From contig JAFUXY010000034.1 in the NCBI GenBank assembly GCA_017477005.1, positions 1 through 6,446 on the forward strand: a DNA stretch of 6,446 bases. Direction: 5' to 3'. This DNA is from Lachnospiraceae bacterium (lineage in GTDB: Bacteria; Bacillota; Clostridia; Lachnospirales; Lachnospiraceae). Made by a program: the position numbers and the translations under genes. Of the stretch, positions 4,984 to 6,446 are shown piece by piece. How positions within the stretch are numbered: position 1 is the stretch's first letter; the number at the start of each line of letters is the position of its first letter. Below the pieces are notes generated by a model that searched no databases, was not told where the DNA came from, and saw nothing but the letters and a program-made list of their open reading frames with translations.

Positions 4984-6366
4984 ATGACGTATTCGGATTA
5001 TCTGGCAGAGTTGTTTGACATTGTCATGCACCGCTATGAGTTGGCGGCCTTGCGGGTCGATGGAGAGGATGCGCAGGAGGCGGCGCGTCTCCTTCAGGAA
5101 AAAGATGACGCTTTGTACAAAAGGGCAGGGGAGCTGCTTTTGCAGGGAAAGACTGCCTTTCTTTTGTATTTATTTGAAGTATGCCATTGTTCCCGCTTTG
5201 AGCGTCATGCGGCGGCGATGCTGCTGTTCTGGGAGCTGCGGCCGGAGTGCCGCCGGGCGAACCTTGCGCTGTGCAATTATCCCCATATTTCGCCCTACCT
5301 GTTGGGGCTGACCTACGAAGGAGAATATTTGGATGATGAAGCGTTCCTTTCCCTTCGGAGTGATTCCGTTTTCGGATCGGTTTTTCTGGATGAGCAGACC
5401 GGGCGGGGGATGGATCGCCCGCTGGCCTTGTCCCCGCCTATCCTGCGAAAGATCATCAGGGGAGAAAATGCCTATGAGAGAAATGAGACCATTCTTTTGG
5501 CCAGGGCCGTATCCGAGGAGGGAAGCCCGATCCCCCGGGCGCAGAGGGTGGACTGCCGCTTTTCGCTGGAGGACGTGGTGCTGCCGGAGGAGTCTATGGC
5601 GGCCATCCGTTTGGCTTGTCTGCGGGTGAAAAATGCCGCAAAGGTCTATGCGGAATGGGGAATGGGTCGGCTTGTCACCTATGGCAAGGGCGTATCGCTG
5701 CTGTTTTCGGGCCCTCCCGGCACGGGAAAGACTATGACCGCGCAGGCGGTGGCAAAAGAACTTTCGATGGATCTGTACCGGGTGAATCTGCCGGCCGTCG
5801 TCAGCAAATACATCGGGGAGACCGAGCAGCATCTAAGCGAGATATTCGAACATGCCAAAGCGCGGAAGGTGGTGCTGTTTTTTGACGAAGCGGATGTGCT
5901 TTTCGGAAAACGGACGGAGATCAAGGACGCCAATGACAAGTACAGCAATATGGAAGCGGCGTATCTGCTGCAGCGGATCGAGGAGTATGAGGGGGTCACA
6001 ATTCTTGCGACAAACTACCGCCAGAATTTCGACGAGGCTTTCAATCGCCGTCTGACAGCCACGATCATGTTTCCGTTTCCAGATGAAGAGAGCCGTCTGG
6101 CTATTTGGCAAAGGTCGATCCCCCCGGCACTGCTGTCGCCGGAGCTGGATCTGACGCGGCTGTCCACACGTTTCGAATTCACCGGAAGCGCTATCAAAAA
6201 TGTCGTCCTGTTTGCGGCGTTTTTGGCGGCGGCAAGGGGAGAGGAAGCGTTGTCCATGGATTTGATCCTTGAAGGCGTGCGGGAGGAATACAAAAAACAG
6301 GGCAAGGTGGTGTCTATGGAAGAACTGAAGGCGGGCAATGCGGCCAACGAACGCCGACATCAATGA
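4984..6366 (+). CDS. AAA+ ATPase of contractile injection system (Pvc15/Afp15-like)
   Basis: A 460-residue protein from ATG 4984; a 475-residue form from ATG 4939 is possible, adding an Glu-rich segment of 15 residues. Residues 1-200 form a helical N-terminal region without catalytic motifs. The AAA+ module follows a FSLEDVVLPEESMAAIRLAC lead-in: RLVTYGKGVSLLFSGPPGTGKT with Walker A GPPGTGKT (243-250), Walker B VVLFFDEADVLF (D301, E302), sensor-1 Asn344 in LATNYRQNF, an arginine-finger pair R355/R356 in NRRL, and a C-terminal lid with FTGSAIKNVV (sensor-2 region). All catalytic elements are intact. The VYAEWG...KG..LLFSGPPGTGKT arrangement is typical of the eCIS-associated ATPases, cytoplasmic CDC48-like enzymes needed for particle assembly or effector loading; the exact substrate is unsettled. 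It follows the regulator with almost no gap, so the two are probably co-transcribed. Confidence 0.88.
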   Translation: MTYSDYLAELFDIVMHRYELAALRVDGEDAQEAARLLQEKDDALYKRAGELLLQGKTAFLLYLFEVCHCSRFERHAAAMLLFWELRPECRRANLALCNYPHISPYLLGLTYEGEYLDDEAFLSLRSDSVFGSVFLDEQTGRGMDRPLALSPPILRKIIRGENAYERNETILLARAVSEEGSPIPRAQRVDCRFSLEDVVLPEESMAAIRLACLRVKNAAKVYAEWGMGRLVTYGKGVSLLFSGPPGTGKTMTAQAVAKELSMDLYRVNLPAVVSKYIGETEQHLSEIFEHAKARKVVLFFDEADVLFGKRTEIKDANDKYSNMEAAYLLQRIEEYEGVTILATNYRQNFDEAFNRRLTATIMFPFPDEESRLAIWQRSIPPALLSPELDLTRLSTRFEFTGSAIKNVVLFAAFLAAARGEEALSMDLILEGVREEYKKQGKVVSMEELKAGNAANERRHQ

Positions 6367-6423
6367 CAGAGCAAAAGAAACGATTTGATGCGGCATAGAA
6401 TGAAAACAAGCGGGGGTGAGGTC

Positions 6424-6446
6424 GTGCAATTGGCGCTATTGGAGAA
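6424..6446 (+). CDS. start of a downstream gene (partial, 3' end outside window)
   Basis: A GTG at 6424 follows GGGGGTGA (6412-6419), which matches the extended anti-SD complement GGAGGTGA at seven of eight positions, 4 nt upstream. The frame reads (M)QLALLE and is open to the window end. In-frame ATGs at 6388 and 6400 are alternative starts with poorer ribosome binding sites. Too little protein is visible to name it. By eCIS gene order it could be a further baseplate or tube-associated component, but that is a guess. Confidence 0.45.

Noticed and set aside
5170..5832. Minus-strand ORF (220 codons) opposite the AAA+ ATPase
   Set aside because: The + strand frame carries intact Walker, sensor and arginine-finger motifs; the antisense frame shows no recognisable motif and no ribosome binding site context.

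Overview
The window looks like part of an extracellular contractile injection system (eCIS, a phage-tail-like particle) from a Gram-positive Clostridia-type bacterium, plausibly Lachnospiraceae. The basis is strong AGGAGG-type ribosome binding sites, all genes on one strand, and protein sequences typical of gut Bacillota. No rRNA or other taxonomic marker is present, so the assignment is inferred.

Layout, all on the + strand. (1) Positions 1-440 are the 3' end of a charged coiled-coil protein that begins before the window. (2) Positions 496-2100 are an AT-richer gene for an AAA-like ATPase fused to a C-terminal PD-(D/E)XK nuclease-like domain, a widespread accessory family and probably not a structural part of the particle. 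(3) Positions 2154-3056 are a DUF4255/Pvc16-type cap (tube/sheath terminator) protein. (4) Positions 3166-3537 are a phage tail assembly chaperone, overlapped by a small DUF6760-type ORF ending at 3713. (5) Positions 3777-4937 are a SARP/BTAD-type transcriptional regulator. (6) Positions 4984-6366 (maximal start 4939) are an eCIS-type AAA+ ATPase (Pvc15/Afp15-like). (7) A further gene appears to start at about 6424 and runs out of the window.

Items 3-6 probably work together: the cap protein finishes the tube, the chaperone pair assists tube or tape-measure assembly, the AAA+ ATPase acts in particle assembly or effector loading, and the regulator may control expression of the cluster.

The main discovery candidate is the chaperone/DUF6760 junction. 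The small ORF has no well-supported ATG/GTG/TTG start. It lies in the -1 frame of the chaperone. A perfect slippery heptamer (A AAT TTT, 3513-3519) is followed after 6 nt by a 6-bp GC-rich hairpin. This predicts a programmed -1 frameshift making a 182-residue fusion, matching the tail-chaperone frameshifts of lambda (G/GT) and P2 (E/E'). The extension carries an HW-x7-MS-x6-W pattern that I recall from P2 GpE. The competing explanation is a rare AUA start codon at 3534.
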